This document shows, one piece after another, positions 20,608-31,435 of a stretch of 64,000 nt of DNA (positions within the stretch are counted from its first letter, which is position 1; every line of letters starts with the position of its first letter). The stretch is from assembly GCA_963576725.1 (NCBI GenBank), contig OY755242.1:30589225-30653224 (forward strand), in the 5' to 3' direction. Origin of the DNA: Azorinus chamasolen (Eukaryota; Mollusca; Bivalvia; Cardiida; Solecurtidae). The position numbers were made by a program, and so were the translations under genes. The notes beneath the pieces are model-generated. The model made no database searches. It was not told the origin of the DNA and saw only the letters and a list, made by a program, of their open reading frames with translations.

Positions 20608-21223
20608 ACATTCTCTACGACAAACAACGCAGTCCCAGGTCAGTAGGCACATTTTATAGTCGTGTCTGCTCTGGAACTACCCTGTTTGGCCACGCCTTTA
20701 ACAATATATCGGTTTTAATTTGACTTCTAGACACAGTACCAGTCTTTATGCAGAGTGAGAGTCTTGCAAAAACCTCCAAAAGAACACCCTTCAACATGGC
20801 AAAAAGCTCCAAAAGGACTTCTCGCAGCATAACAAAAAGCCAAAAAAGGACCTCCTGCAGCATAATAAAGAAACCCAAAAGGACGTCCTGCAGAATGACA
20901 AAAAGCTCCAAACGGACATTCTCTACGACAAACAACGCAGTCCCAGGTCAGTAGGCACATTTTAAAGTCGTGTCTGCTCTGGAACTACCCTGTTTGGCCA
21001 CGCCTTTAACAATATATCGGTTTTAATTTGACTTCTAGACACAGTACCAGTCTTTATGCAGAGTGAGAGTCTTGCAAAAACCTCCAAAAGAACACCCTTC
21101 AACATGGCAAAAAGCTCCAAAAGGACTTCCTGCAGGATGACAATGAGCTCCAAAAAGACGTCCTGCAGGATGACAAAAAGCTCCAAAAGGACTTCCTCCA
21201 ACATGGCAAAAACATCAAAAAGG
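20608..21223. repeat. 308-bp direct duplication
   Basis: The segment starting ACATTCTCTACGACAAACAA at 20,608 recurs at 20,916 almost unchanged, with TTTTATAGTCG versus TTTTAAAGTCG as one difference. It covers CCTGTTTGGCCACGCC, the TATGCAGAGTGAGAGTCTTG start region and the first minisatellite units. The near identity implies a recent duplication or an assembly duplication. Confidence 0.85.
20748..20954 (+). CDS. Short copy of the 11-residue-repeat ORF
   Basis: It gives 68 residues beginning MQSESLAKTSKRTPFNMAKS, the same start as the ORF at 21,056. Five to six 11-residue repeats follow before the frame enters the second duplicate copy and ends at 20,954. It is the truncated upstream member of the 308-bp duplication. 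Whether it is translated is unknown. Confidence 0.35.
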   Translation: MQSESLAKTSKRTPFNMAKSSKRTSRSITKSQKRTSCSIIKKPKRTSCRMTKSSKRTFSTTNNAVPGQ

Positions 21224-21650
21224 ACTTCCAGTAGCAAGACAAGAAACTCTAAAAGTATTTCCTGCAGCATGACAGAAAGCTCCAAAAGGACTTCTCGCAG
21301 CATTACAAAAAGCCCAAAAAGGACCTCCTGCAGCATAATAAGGAAACCCAAAAGGACGTCCTTCAGAATGACAAAAAGCTCCAAACGGACTTCCTGCAGC
21401 ATGTCTTCCTTCCTGGATATATACAGCATAACAAAAAGCTCCAAACGTATTTCATGTAGCATGCCAAATCGTTCCAAAAGGACTTCCTGCAGCATGCCTC
21501 AAAAGACTTCCTGCAGCATGGCCAAAAAGCCCATAAAAACTTCCTGCAAGATGACAAAAAGCCCCCAAACGACTTCCTGCAGCATGATCAAACGTCCTCA
21601 AAAGACTTCAGGCAACACCACAAAAGTTTCCACATGGACGTCCTGGAGCA
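20752..21650. repeat. 33-bp minisatellite
   Basis: About 5 units precede the duplication point and about 16 units follow at 21,085-21,650, each ending in variants of GCAGCATGACAAAA. Units diverge 10-30 percent but period and phase are kept, except for one irregular unit near 21,400-21,430 and one shortened unit near 21,497. Confidence 0.85.
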
Positions 21651-21688
21651 TGACTTTCTTCACTGATTTATACAATCACCTATTATAG
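21056..21688 (+). CDS. Hypothetical 210-residue protein of 11-residue repeats
   Basis: The ORF is about 16-18 degenerate repeats of the pattern KSSKRTSCSMT, encoded by a 33-bp minisatellite (unit AGCTCCAAAAGGACTTCCTG plus CAGCATGACAAAA). Each repeat has a basic KR pair, several Ser/Thr and usually one Cys. There is one short irregular insert near residue 120 (SSFLDIYSIT). I recognise no family. The unit length is a multiple of three, so both strands stay open; the minus strand reads as a Leu/Phe/Val-rich repeat at 20,962-21,495. It could be an expressed repeat protein or a chance ORF in a minisatellite. No promoter or splice context supports either reading. Confidence 0.35.
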   Translation: MQSESLAKTSKRTPFNMAKSSKRTSCRMTMSSKKTSCRMTKSSKRTSSNMAKTSKRTSSSKTRNSKSISCSMTESSKRTSRSITKSPKRTSCSIIRKPKRTSFRMTKSSKRTSCSMSSFLDIYSITKSSKRISCSMPNRSKRTSCSMPQKTSCSMAKKPIKTSCKMTKSPQTTSCSMIKRPQKTSGNTTKVSTWTSWSMTFFTDLYNHLL

Positions 21689-21689
21689 A

Positions 21690-22070
21690 TATCTTATTTA
21701 ATTATTTAGTCTCATAGAATGTGCTTGTTTTATATCTTAGACTATAGCGGAAAACTAACAACTATTCATGTTAAAGTGTGTGAGTGTACACTAGACAGGT
21801 GATAGGCACTGTAGTGTAACCAACATAAAACATACATTCTGATTTCTAATGTTTGTGACTGTGGGTGTTGAATTGGATATATAACGGACATAAATTGGTG
21901 CATTTATATCCCCTAGATCTAAAATCAATGATGGATCCAAGGTCCAGTATAATCCCTATTGAAGAGGGAAATGCATCCATTTGAAAAGTATAGGCACCTG
22001 TCGTTACATGTAGCAATATATACTTAATTTAAAGGCAAAATATGAGATAGAAAACTACTTTGCTGTCTCG
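21690..22070. other. No gene recognised
   Basis: AT-rich sequence between the minisatellite and a LINE remnant, with no features seen. Confidence 0.35.
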
Positions 22071-23284
22071 CAAAACCAAATGGATATTCCTTTATGCACT
22101 GGCAATATATCCGCAAAACAAACTGACTCATGTCCTATGTTAGGTCTAGGTCGTCCTTATGCATTATTCTACTCCAGATTACTCTTATTAGCATCAGATG
22201 TGGAGATGAACCAAGGGCCTTCCGAAAATAACACTGAACTGTTGTTGAAGGCTAAAGACTCATCAACTGAGCAACAAGCCTTGCAAATACAAAGAGGATT
22301 TTGTGGGTCTCAAACGTGATATTTCAAATGCAGTCAGAGCTTGTGTCAATCAACTCAAAATTATGTAATCTTAATGAGCGCCAATTATCGCTTGGCAATG
22401 CATATAAATCAATAGAAAAGTTGAAGGCATTGAGTATGTTAGTGAGGTTCTACAAACAGATGTTGGACAATTGTCTTTAAATGATGAACAATGGAGTGGC
22501 CAAATTGAGGATTTGGCTTTCCACTTTAGTTTTACGGCCATAGAGTAACCTGTGCCTATTTGGAATACAAAACGAAAATCCTATAGGAACAAAAACAAAG
22601 GTAGCAAAATCTATATTGAATACCACAGAATTACCTGAACCTATGGATAAAGATAAGTCTTTGTTGTTTGCCAGGCGAATGAGTGCATTCGATAGTGAGT
22701 GGCCGAGAATGACTCTAGCGAAATTTAAATATCCAGACGACAAATTTTGTTTGTTCTAACAAAGGGGTGAACTCAGATCAAATGACATTCAAATATCAAA
22801 TGAGTTAACATAGTGAGAAGCGACAACTAGATGATTTGAAGTAACAGAGTAGTTATGGATATGTCCATTAAGGCAAACTTGTGGTACTTCAGCTGGCAGG
22901 TAGGCACCAAGCAACATCGAATGAGGCAATGGACACTGGTGTAGAATCAACTGGTAGAGATTAGGGATGCGGTCAATATCCAAAAACATTGATGCATGGA
23001 ATATTTACGGGATCCATGACAAATCAACTCATGCTGATTTTATACATTACTTAACAAGGTTTGATATTGTATGTCTGCAAGAGACTTGATGTGCCGACTC
23101 CAACGAGATATGCAATATCTTACTTGGATTTATAAGCTATGTTTGTAATGCTAAGCCTTCACTAATGTCAGGTAGAAATATGGGGGGACGTATAGTTCTG
23201 ATATAAAATTATTATGACAAATTTATTACAATAGTTTGTAAAAACTTTAGATTTGGAGCAATTTTGACAATAAATAAATACATG

Positions 23285-23969
23285 CTACATAGTAGATTCC
23301 CTCTTAAACCCGTTTACGGAGGGAGGAAATTAGATATTTGTCTTTTGCCAGTTCTGTCGTACCCCAAATGACTTCTCCACAGCTGCTCCGACCTGAATAG
23401 TCATCGAGTACATGTCTACGATGTCAAGTTTATTCTTTTTCAAACAAAACAGTTGTGCATGCTTAATATCCACTATAATTGTATCTTCTTGCGATTTATC
23501 TTTTATTAAATGTCGGTGTAGAAGTGTTTCAAATAGTTTTCCCGTACTTTTAAATTATGACGTCATTTACATGATGACGTCGCTTGTTTACCTCTAACGT
23601 TTATTTTCAAATCATTTTCATTTTGGCAGACATCGTTATGCATGTTGTGGAGTTGTCTGGAGGGGGAATTTTATTTACATTTTGACTTTGGTGAAAATGG
23701 GTTAAGGACGAGGTTGGGTACCCGTAAACCAGGTTTAAGTCCCACAGTAGCCGTTTTTTTTGGCTGCTGGCCGTTCCAAGGCGGCACCCCTGCTTTCAGC
23801 CTACGGTCAATTTTGTTGTTTAATATGCTTAATGTTTAATGTGTTTCGTCTTGATATGCGTCCTGTTATGTTTTGTCTTGTGGCTTTACCGTTTCTTGTT
23901 AGATGGTGTTTGGTGCGGTGTTATTTCGTGTGTGGCTCTCCCTGTTTGACTATTTTTCCATATAGTACA
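23285..23969 (+). mobile_element. Nested insertion containing repeat B, copy 2
   Basis: This 685-bp block interrupts the LINE endonuclease and is flanked by AAATACAT at 23,277-23,284 and 23,970-23,977. The right half (23,649-23,962) is repeat B, running from TGTCTGGAGGGGGAATTTTA to GACTATTTTTCCATAT. The left half is unique here and contains TATGACGTCATTT and ATGATGACGTCGC near 23,556-23,582. Translation resumes in the LINE right after the second AAATACAT. Confidence 0.65.
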
Positions 23970-24426
23970 AAATACATTTTGTTTGTCAATATGTACAATC
24001 CACCTAGCCAATCACGAGTTTATCTGCATGATTATAAATGTGGTTTAGAGGTGTTTGAGAATACATTATGCCAAGAAATCGATAACCTTGATGCACATGA
24101 CATTTTAATAATTGGGGATCCAAATGCAAGAACTGGTACTTAAGATGAATTTGTATTGATAGATGGCCGAATTCCTGAATTTATTCAATACTCTGATTTG
24201 TTTTCGAATGATATAAGCACAAGTGATGCTCAAGGGATACGGTTGTCAATAGATATGGAAACATATTGGTTAATTTGTGTATAGCCTATTCCATGTGCAT
24301 TTTAAATGGCCATGTAGGAGATGACAAAGGTATTGGAGAGTTTACCTTTCATGGTCATACATAATCTAGTTTTATTGATTTTTTGTATGTAGTAATGAAT
24401 TATTTCACTTATGTACAAATGTTAAA

Positions 24427-25598
24427 TGGAAAAGTAGTAAAGTCAAGCAGGCAAAGCCACATGCAAGACTCAACCACCACCAAAACACCGATAGACAGCA
24501 TGACACACTCACACACACAACCACACACCCAAACGCACACACACACACACACACACGAAATGAACACAGAAAACACCAAAAGACACACAAGAACCAGAGA
24601 CAAACGTTCCACACATGAACAAATAACAAGTACAAAGACGCAAGGCAAACAAAAGGAAGGGTGACAAAGAGAGTACCGCCTTGGCACGGTCAGTAGCAAA
24701 AACACCACTGGGAGTTTTAACCGGTTTACGGACGTCCTAACCTCACACTTCTCTCAAAGTCACCCTAGCTTTACAAATATTGTGAATAAAGGTATCCCCG
24801 TTGGACTTACCCACAACATAGACGACGGTGAACACTGGACAACATGTAAAACATAGCATAATAACTGTGACAATCCGTCAAATATGTACTCAATGACTTT
24901 GCTGAAGTCAGAGCACCTGCAGGTAAGCCGTTGAGGGCACGACAGGGAAAACGTAATACATGAGTCTGGTAAGCTGATCCTGTATCCAAGTTTAAGAGTA
25001 TACCATCATAGAGTACTACCCTCGGCCTGTCATCGCGCAAGCAAAGACGGAAGCGTAGCTACCGACTGTAAAAGGGTCGATAACCAAACATGCAGTGCGT
25101 TGCAATATAATAGGATCATAACCTTTCTTTTTAAATGTTTTAATGCGTTTTATAAACAAATCATGAAAATGGATATGACCCTGAATTTTCCTAAGTTTGT
25201 AGATAACATCCCCATAAAATTCTGGTTGAGAAATGCCTTGTCGCAGTAACGTCCGTAGATTGCAATTATATTTACTAATGAGAGGTAAATTTCGATAATA
25301 AAATTTAGAAAAAGTTTTCCGAAGTTTGTGATATCTGTAACCTTGCTTAAGAAGTTGATCAGTTATAACCAAATTACGTCTGTTAAAATCTTCAAGCAAA
25401 GAACAGGCTCGGGTAAACCTAATAAGTTGAGAAATATAAACCCCATAAGATGTAGAACGTGGCACATCTCCATCTAGAAAAGGATAATTAACAATTTTAA
25501 AATTAAAATCTTCTCTTTTATCGTATACTTTGGACGAAACTTTATCATTTGTAATTGAAATATTCAAATCTAAAAATGAAGCATTAATGTCAGATTGA
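24427..25598 (-). mobile_element. Element X, 5'-truncated copy E, nested in the LINE
   Basis: It is flanked by TTAAA at 24,422-24,426 and 25,599-25,603. On the minus strand it starts in coding sequence at SFLDLNISI and ends at the GACTTTACTACTTTTCC terminus. The short duplication and 5' truncation fit target-primed reverse transcription. It is the longest element X copy in the window and contains the CCGGTTTAAAACTCCC core and a GTGTGTGTGTGCGTTTGGG stretch. Confidence 0.75.
25016..25598 (-). pseudogene. Element X C-terminal coding fragment (copy E)
   Basis: An open frame of about 193 residues reads from SDINASFLDLNISITNDKVS (about 25,590) through KVYDKREDFNFKIVNYPF, STSYGVYISQLIRFTRACS, YRYHKLRKTFSKFYYRNLP and QPEFYGDVIYKLRKIQG to the stop at 25,016. 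The xFLDLxI motif followed by YDKR is the strand just after the palm of the RT, so the catalytic part was lost by 5' truncation. The ORF upstream of 25,598 (toward 25,744) belongs to other DNA. Confidence 0.72.
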
Positions 25599-26024
25599 TT
25601 AAAGTTGATGATAGTCCAGAGTGTGATCACATGCCTATAATCATAAGCCTGAATAATGTGGCAATAGTAGATGGACAAACTAAATATAATCATGCAGATG
25701 AAATCAAAATTAAGATAAATGATTCTAATTGCATACGATATCAAGAGACACTGAAAGATAGCATACTGAATGGTGGTTTTAACATACTAGATGAGTTTCT
25801 TGAATCGTCTGCCTTGATGGCAATAGTACAGTGAAAGAGTTATAGACCTGTTTTCTGAATATAAAATAAAACTTCTGTATACATTACAAAACTAGTTATA
25901 AACGAACTCCACAGCATACGGCTTGGTAGAGGCTTATTATAAAGGTAAACCACTTTATACAGTTATATTCCCATTAAAACACCTACAGAAATTACTGATG
26001 CTGTTGTACAGATTATACAGTAAA

Positions 26025-26106
26025 TAATCGATTATGTCATAATTACTATCGATAGTAGATCGAAAATACTTTTTCGATCAATAATCGATTATGATCGATT
26101 ATCGGA
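26025..26106. repeat. Palindrome-rich ATCGATTAT motif cluster
   Basis: ATAATCGATTATG occurs twice, with ATCGATAG, GATCGAAAATAC, TTTTTCGATC and GATCGATTATCGG around it. The segment is self-complementary in several registers and lies inside LINE sequence, so it may be an inserted small element. No target duplication was identified. Confidence 0.45.
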
Positions 26107-26880
26107 ACAACACTATTTTCTATATTCATAAATGAACTTGCTCATGAAATTCAAAACAATGGAATGCATGGAATACAACTCTTACCATCTGAGATAGAGG
26201 TATTTCTTTTAATGTTTGCTGATAACATTGCATTATTATATGATACAATTTTAGGTCTTCAAAAATTTAAATACATTGCCGCAGTTTTGTGATAAAAATA
26301 ATTTATATGTCAATACAAACAAAACAAAAGTTCTTGTATTTAAGAGAGGTGGCAATATGTCATGGAAAGAAAACTGGAAAATAAAAACACTTATACTGAA
26401 TGTGTAAATGCTTTTACTTACGTAGAAGTGTACTTTACTAGTACATTGTCATTACATAAGGATGGCTGGTTATGTTTACTGGGTCATTATATTAGAAATA
26501 TTCTATATAATAATGAATTTTGTTATATATGGGAAGCACAAAATGTGCCAAATGAAAAGCAATTTATTTCTGAATACCTAGCAAGTTTGAAATATCAATA
26601 TATTTAAACATGGTCTGAATTATTCATGATTAAAAAAAATAAATTCTATGTCTTTGTAAAAACATCATTTGGCTTTGAATCCTATATAAATTGTTTGGAT
26701 ATTGTAAAGTTTAGAGGTTGCTTGTCAAATCTTAGATGTTCCTCACCATTTAATGACTGAAAAAGGTCGTCATCATGGTTTACCCAAAAAAGAGCGTGTA
26801 TGCTTCTATTGCAAAAATGCTGTTAAGGACGAGTACCATTTTTGTGTCACCTGCCCAGAGACAGTGTGTCACTTAGGATC

Positions 26881-28090
26881 ACTTTTCCGTCGTCCGTCTG
26901 TCCGTCTGCATGTCTGCCGTCACACTTTCTTTGTTTGGCTGTCATTTCTAATTTAATCAGTATAAAGCTTTCAAATTCCACACGTGTCTTCCTGTCATTG
27001 CATTGAGGACCGTTGATGTAACTAAGGTCCGTCACTCTGCATGCAATACTTTTTAAGTTATTCCCCTTTGTTCATACTTTCTTTCTTTGGCTGTTATTTC
27101 TAAACTAATCAATATGGAGCTTTTACATTTCATATGTGTCTTCCTCTCAATAATGACCATTAATGAAACTGAGGTTCATCAGTCTGCATGCAATACTGTT
27201 TATTATTCCCGTTGTTCTGATTTCTCTCTAGCATATTAACAGTGTTTGTGTCAGCTGCGAGCAGGTGACACATGTGTTCCTCCAAACAATCTTGTGTAAT
27301 TTTATGCCCCATATAGTCTGCATTGAGAAGTGCTTATATACCATTAAAACATAACTTTTGTATGCAGATTGGTTATACAAATGCCGAAGTACTACGAAAA
27401 CTAACAATGTATTTATACTTTGCTAAAAGATTAAGACAAATCTACGCAAATTGATGTTGCAATCAGCTATATATAACTAGACTAAAAGACATTTCTCTTA
27501 CAGTATGGCATAGCTTTTACAATTATGATGTATTATATACTTACTATTCCTTAGATTAATATCAGGTATCACGAACGTATTTATTCTGAAGATTAATGTG
27601 CTGCGGGCAATGTGATCATATGTGATGCGGATGAATATGTGATGATCTTAATGACCTACTTTGTTTTGGCACTGGAGTAACATGTTTACCGTCTGCCTGG
27701 AAGAGCTTAGTTGTTACGAACGATTCGGTCCTAATCCGTTTCGGGTTTGGTCGTTTCGGCCCCATTATAAAATATAGCCATTTTACGCAAAATTTAGTCT
27801 AACCGATTTGCATTCAAATGTATGTAAATCGCAATTGCGATATTATCGAACGGAAAGCACCAATATACGCAGTATTAATTCCAATCAATATATGTTTTTG
27901 ATTAGATGATAAATAAGCTTTCAACACCAATATATGTCGTATTACAATAGTCAAGTACGGGAATGATGTCAGTAAGTATCCTGTATAATTTGTAAAGTCA
28001 AGGCATTGGATATACAAAAATCCTTGATTCATTTTGAAATTGAAATTTTATTGTGATAAGAAACAAATAAGAAAACACAAGTTTATCAAA
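26881..28090. other. No gene; diffuse repeats
   Basis: Repeated short blocks such as TTTCTTTGGCTGT and GTCTTCCTCTCAATAATGACC, TTAATGAAACTGAGG occur twice between 26,925 and 27,200, an old duplication of about 130 bp. Preceded by GTCCGTCTGTCCGTCTG near 26,890. Nothing coding is evident. Confidence 0.4.
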
Positions 28091-28227
28091 CAATAAGCAT
28101 ACCGAACAAATATGAATGAGCAAACATACTTATCAAGCAAGACATATACAGAACAAATAGATAAGGAACAAATAGTAATGATTGAACTATATAGCGACAT
28201 GATAACACTATATCTGATATTTTTATT

Positions 28228-28300
28228 GTATAAGCAAACAGAGCAGACCCTGGTCAGACTGATCCTACAGGAGTGTAAAATATGGGCTGTTCTATTTGCC
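28228..28300. repeat. Degraded hairpin-MITE core
   Basis: GCAAACAGAGCAGACCCTGG then TCAGACTGATCCTACAGGAG matches the left arm and centre of the hairpin at 53,595-53,665. The right arm is degraded (TGTTCTATTTGCC). It overlaps a random 83-residue ORF. Confidence 0.6.
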
Positions 28301-28369
28301 AAGGTGTTAAAATACATATGTACAGGTATAAGTACATTTATAGCAAAATATAGTACGATATAGATCTAT

Positions 28370-29740
28370 TGTCTGAAAAAGGTAAAATATGTTGCATCAG
28401 TTAAAATCTGATGCACAGAACTATGTGTGCGTGTATATTGTACCATATACTCCAATGTCGCAATGAAGTATGTGGGTATTCATTCACCGATTCAATAAGC
28501 AAAGAAGGTCTGAACTTCATTAAAAATTTATTCATTAACACAGTGATTAACAGTAATTCCTTTTTTGTTTTTGTGAACTGTACATTACTATTTGGAAAGC
28601 TGAGCCAGAATAGCGGCCCAGAAACCATTCAACCACAACGATGTATGTGCAATTCATTTATACATTTTCTGCAAATTACTGATGTTTGTTCCCACGGTTT
28701 TAACGTTTATTAATCCTCCCAACAAGTTGATGGCGTATACTTTAATCACGCTGTATGTTTATTAGTCTGTCTGTCCGTTCATCGATCTGTCCGGATTTGT
28801 CCGGAGCATTACCCGGTCATCTTTCAATGAATCTTTCTCAAGCTTTGTATACTAACTTGTCATTTTATGACATTGTGTACCTGTTATTTTGGTTATGATC
28901 ACTTGACCGAAATTGACAATTATCTTCTTGGAGGAATGTGGCATGAGCATAAGTAATACAAATTGGACATACTTTTCAATATCACATGAAACTGTAACTC
29001 TGTCATGATAGCTTAACCAATAAGTTAATTAGGCATTCATTTTGAGCCCTCATATGAGAATATGCACCGTTAGTGAAATCAGAACAATATCTGTAATATA
29101 TCCGTATTTCCTAGTAAATAATTCATATATCGGTGTCAAAAATATTTACATTGGAAATACAAGTTACTTGATTTTGAGAAGATTAAATTATTAACTTATT
29201 TCTTTAGTCTCATTAGAGGTTTTTGATTTGTTTACTTATTGTACAAAGTATTGTATGTTATTACTACTTTATAATTTTGCCTACTTTCTTTGTGTTGATT
29301 AGATTGTTTCAAATGTTTATTTAAACATTTTCTCACACATTTAAACATATTTGCAGACGAAACGCAGATCTGACAGAGCCTAAACAAGCTGTTTCATTTC
29401 TGTCTGCTACATTTAAAAATAATTATACATGTAATAAAAATACTGTACATCTCAGTTAACACTCCTAATGGAAGTGAAAATAAGTTAATAAAACAATCAT
29501 TCACCAAAAATAAACTTCCGTATAGATAAACGGAAAAAAGGTTGATCAATCTTGATTTTGCGCATGCTGTAGTGGGGAACATTAGTTGAACATTTCCCTA
29601 TGCGACTAAAGAATGATAGGCCCTTGTTTCTTTTCACAAAAGTTCATCCATATAATTTATTCATTAACCCAATGTAAACCTTTACATGGTCGGCATGTGC
29701 ATCTAAGATGAAACCAACGGTTTGCAAATAAAAGGAGCTA
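28370..29740. other. No gene recognised
   Basis: AT-rich sequence. A GTCTGTCTGTCCGTTCATCG and TTTGTCCGGAGCATTACCC block at 28,770-28,815 recalls the internal sequence of the ATGCCCCC-TIR family. A 100-residue ORF at 28,411-28,713 has no motif. Confidence 0.35.
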
Positions 29741-29748
29741 TGATTTTT

Positions 29749-30054
29749 ATGCCCCCGTTGACGATAGTCAAAGGGCATTATGTTTTGCACTTGTCCATCC
29801 GTCCGTCTGTCCGTCCGTCAGGCTGACTGTCTGTATGTCCGTCCGTCTGTCGCGCTTTTACATGCAGTTGGTACGTGCAGTTGGTTGTCACAGTTTTTTC
29901 ATAGTCTTATATCTCACTAACCACTATACCTATTTGCATGAAATTGCATATGCACATAAACCACCATCCATATTTTTTCATTTTCATTGTTGCCCGAAAG
30001 CCCAAGGTCAAGGTTAAATGATGTGCAGCTAGGCAAGCACCACCATGGGGGCAT
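29749..30054. mobile_element. Small TIR element with ATGCCCCC ends
   Basis: The left end is ATGCCCCCG at 29,749 and the right end is TGGGGGCAT at 30,046-30,054. The interior has CTTGTCCATCCGTCCGTC and AGGTCAAGGTTAAATG. The ends match those of the 2.4 kb element at 13,146-15,541, so it is a shorter member of the same non-autonomous family. Confidence 0.55.
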
Positions 30055-30059
30055 CACTG

Positions 30060-30930
30060 TGTCTTACAGACAAAATTTTCTAGTTTTAAAAAATCTTCTA
30101 CTTTTATCAAGAGAAAGTCACTAATTACCTTCATTGCCATTTACTTAGTAGTTTCAATTATGCTATTAATACCAAAAGTGTTCCTTTTCTATTGTATATT
30201 ATTTAGAAGCTTTTTTGTTTAAAACAAAAGATAACTAATCATTAACGTAGCTGTTCCTTTTATATACCCGACTTTTGATCCTATTACTTCCTAGCATAAT
30301 TAATTAATATCAACATCAGAAGACTAGCCTGTCGTATACTAGTATACTTGATACGAAAATGGTATTTTAACAGTGTCAATTACTTTGCTTTCAATGCTCA
30401 AATGATAAACACTTTACACTTCAGTCAAAATATCATTTGATACTTGTTAAGCAAATAATTAGGTTTACATTAAATGACAAGCTTTGTTTTGCCGCAGCAC
30501 TTATTCACTTTGCTGTACATGTACAGAAATTTCTTACTTGTTGCACTTTAGAGATTATGTCTTGCTTGCAGCTGACTGATCCTTTGATTGGATGTTTGTT
30601 ATTGTTTCGGTAGAACATAATTACTAGATTATTAAGTAACACATGAAGTTAATGATATATAGTATAGTTACTGAATTTGATATTAAGGCTGTACATATCA
30701 TGCTGACACATAGCAGTAAGGATATCTTTTGAAGGACACTTTCTCTATAGTGTAGTGATTTGCATTGTATAATTTCCTTATTCGACCGGGTTGGTGTGGG
30801 GAAAGTAACAGGTAGAAGGTTTTATTGCACTGTAGTGATCGTGTCTTGCTAACACATGTTTGATAGATTGATTGGTATGTTTTGGGACTGTACTGTTGTA
30901 CGAAATGTTATAATATGAAAGTCAAACAGC
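30060..30930. other. No gene recognised
   Basis: AT-rich sequence with no ORF, repeat or RNA gene recognised. Confidence 0.35.
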
Positions 30931-30938
30931 GGTTGGTG

Positions 30939-31009
30939 GAGCGGTGGTCTAGTGGTAACGCCATTGACTATCAATCCGGAGGCCGGGGGGTTCAAATCCC
31001 GGACCGCTC
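30939..31009 (+). promoter_or_regulatory. Internal Pol III promoter (A and B boxes) of the SINE
   Basis: The A box TGGTCTAGTGG at about 30,944-30,954 and B box GGTTCAAATCC at about 30,989-30,999 are spaced as in tRNA genes. The head is tRNA-like, but the broken anticodon and T stems argue against a functional tRNA. Confidence 0.65.
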
Positions 31010-31330
31010 GGAAAATGTCAGAGATGCTTTTCTGTGTCTCCCACCCACACGGAGTCTGGGCCATTAGCCCACATTGATTTGTGACACGGCTTGTCACAGT
31101 GAGTCCGAAAGAGCATAGCCCAATTGGAAAAGAGCTGTGTATGTGCGATAAGTGCTTTGTATATTCCACCAGCATATGAAGGGACAGTCTATCCGAACAT
31201 GAGTGTGAAAGCACTCGGGGAACCATGATTAGGAGGGATGACTCGGAGAGAAAACCTGTGGAGACGAAATCACGAGTAACCCTGTACGGCACTGAATACG
31301 GCAAACAGCACAGTCCTTGATCACAGTGTT
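30939..31330 (+). mobile_element. tRNA-derived SINE
   Basis: The head at 30,939-31,009 folds partly like a tRNA. GAGCGGT pairs perfectly with ACCGCTC as acceptor stem, the A box is TGGTCTAGTGG, and the B box is GGTTCAAATCC. The T stem has two mispairs and the anticodon stem does not pair, so it is a derived Pol III promoter rather than a working tRNA gene. A roughly 320-bp body follows, with no poly(A) tail seen and an uncertain 3' end. Confidence 0.7.
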
Positions 31331-31435
31331 CCACTTGCAACTATTCGATTTTGGACATACCCATTTTCTCAATTTGTTCATCAAATATGTTAAAAAAGGG
31401 ATATGATCCTATAGTACTACAACATACTCTTAGCT

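Larger units (their letters stand above)
22080..26880 (+). pseudogene. Decayed LINE (APE endonuclease, RT, C-terminal zinc motif)
   Basis: Plus-strand pieces in order are: N-terminal ORF 22,080-22,319 containing LLLASDVEMNQGP, close to the 2A-like DxExNPGP motif; endonuclease part 1 at about 22,990-23,330 (YGIHDKSTHADFIHYL, DIVCLQET); endonuclease part 2 at 23,975-24,420 (NMYNPPSQSRVYL, ILIIGDPNARTG, GEFTFHGHT); endonuclease end at 25,604-25,830 (VDDSPECDHMPIIISL); RT at about 26,130-26,460 (FINELAHEIQNNGMHGIQL, and the catalytic box as FADNIALL with D changed to N); and a C-terminal CFYCKNAVKDEYHFCVTCP zinc motif at about 26,790-26,860. Stops and indels are frequent. Two later insertions break it at 23,285-23,969 and 24,427-25,598. 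Confidence 0.85.

Noticed and set aside
20962..21495. Leu/Phe/Val-rich minus-strand ORF as a membrane protein
   Set aside because: It is the reverse strand of the 33-bp minisatellite and no better supported than the plus-strand frame.
30939..31009. Functional tRNA gene
   Set aside because: The acceptor stem pairs, but the T stem has two mispairs and the anticodon stem fails. Better explained as a SINE head.
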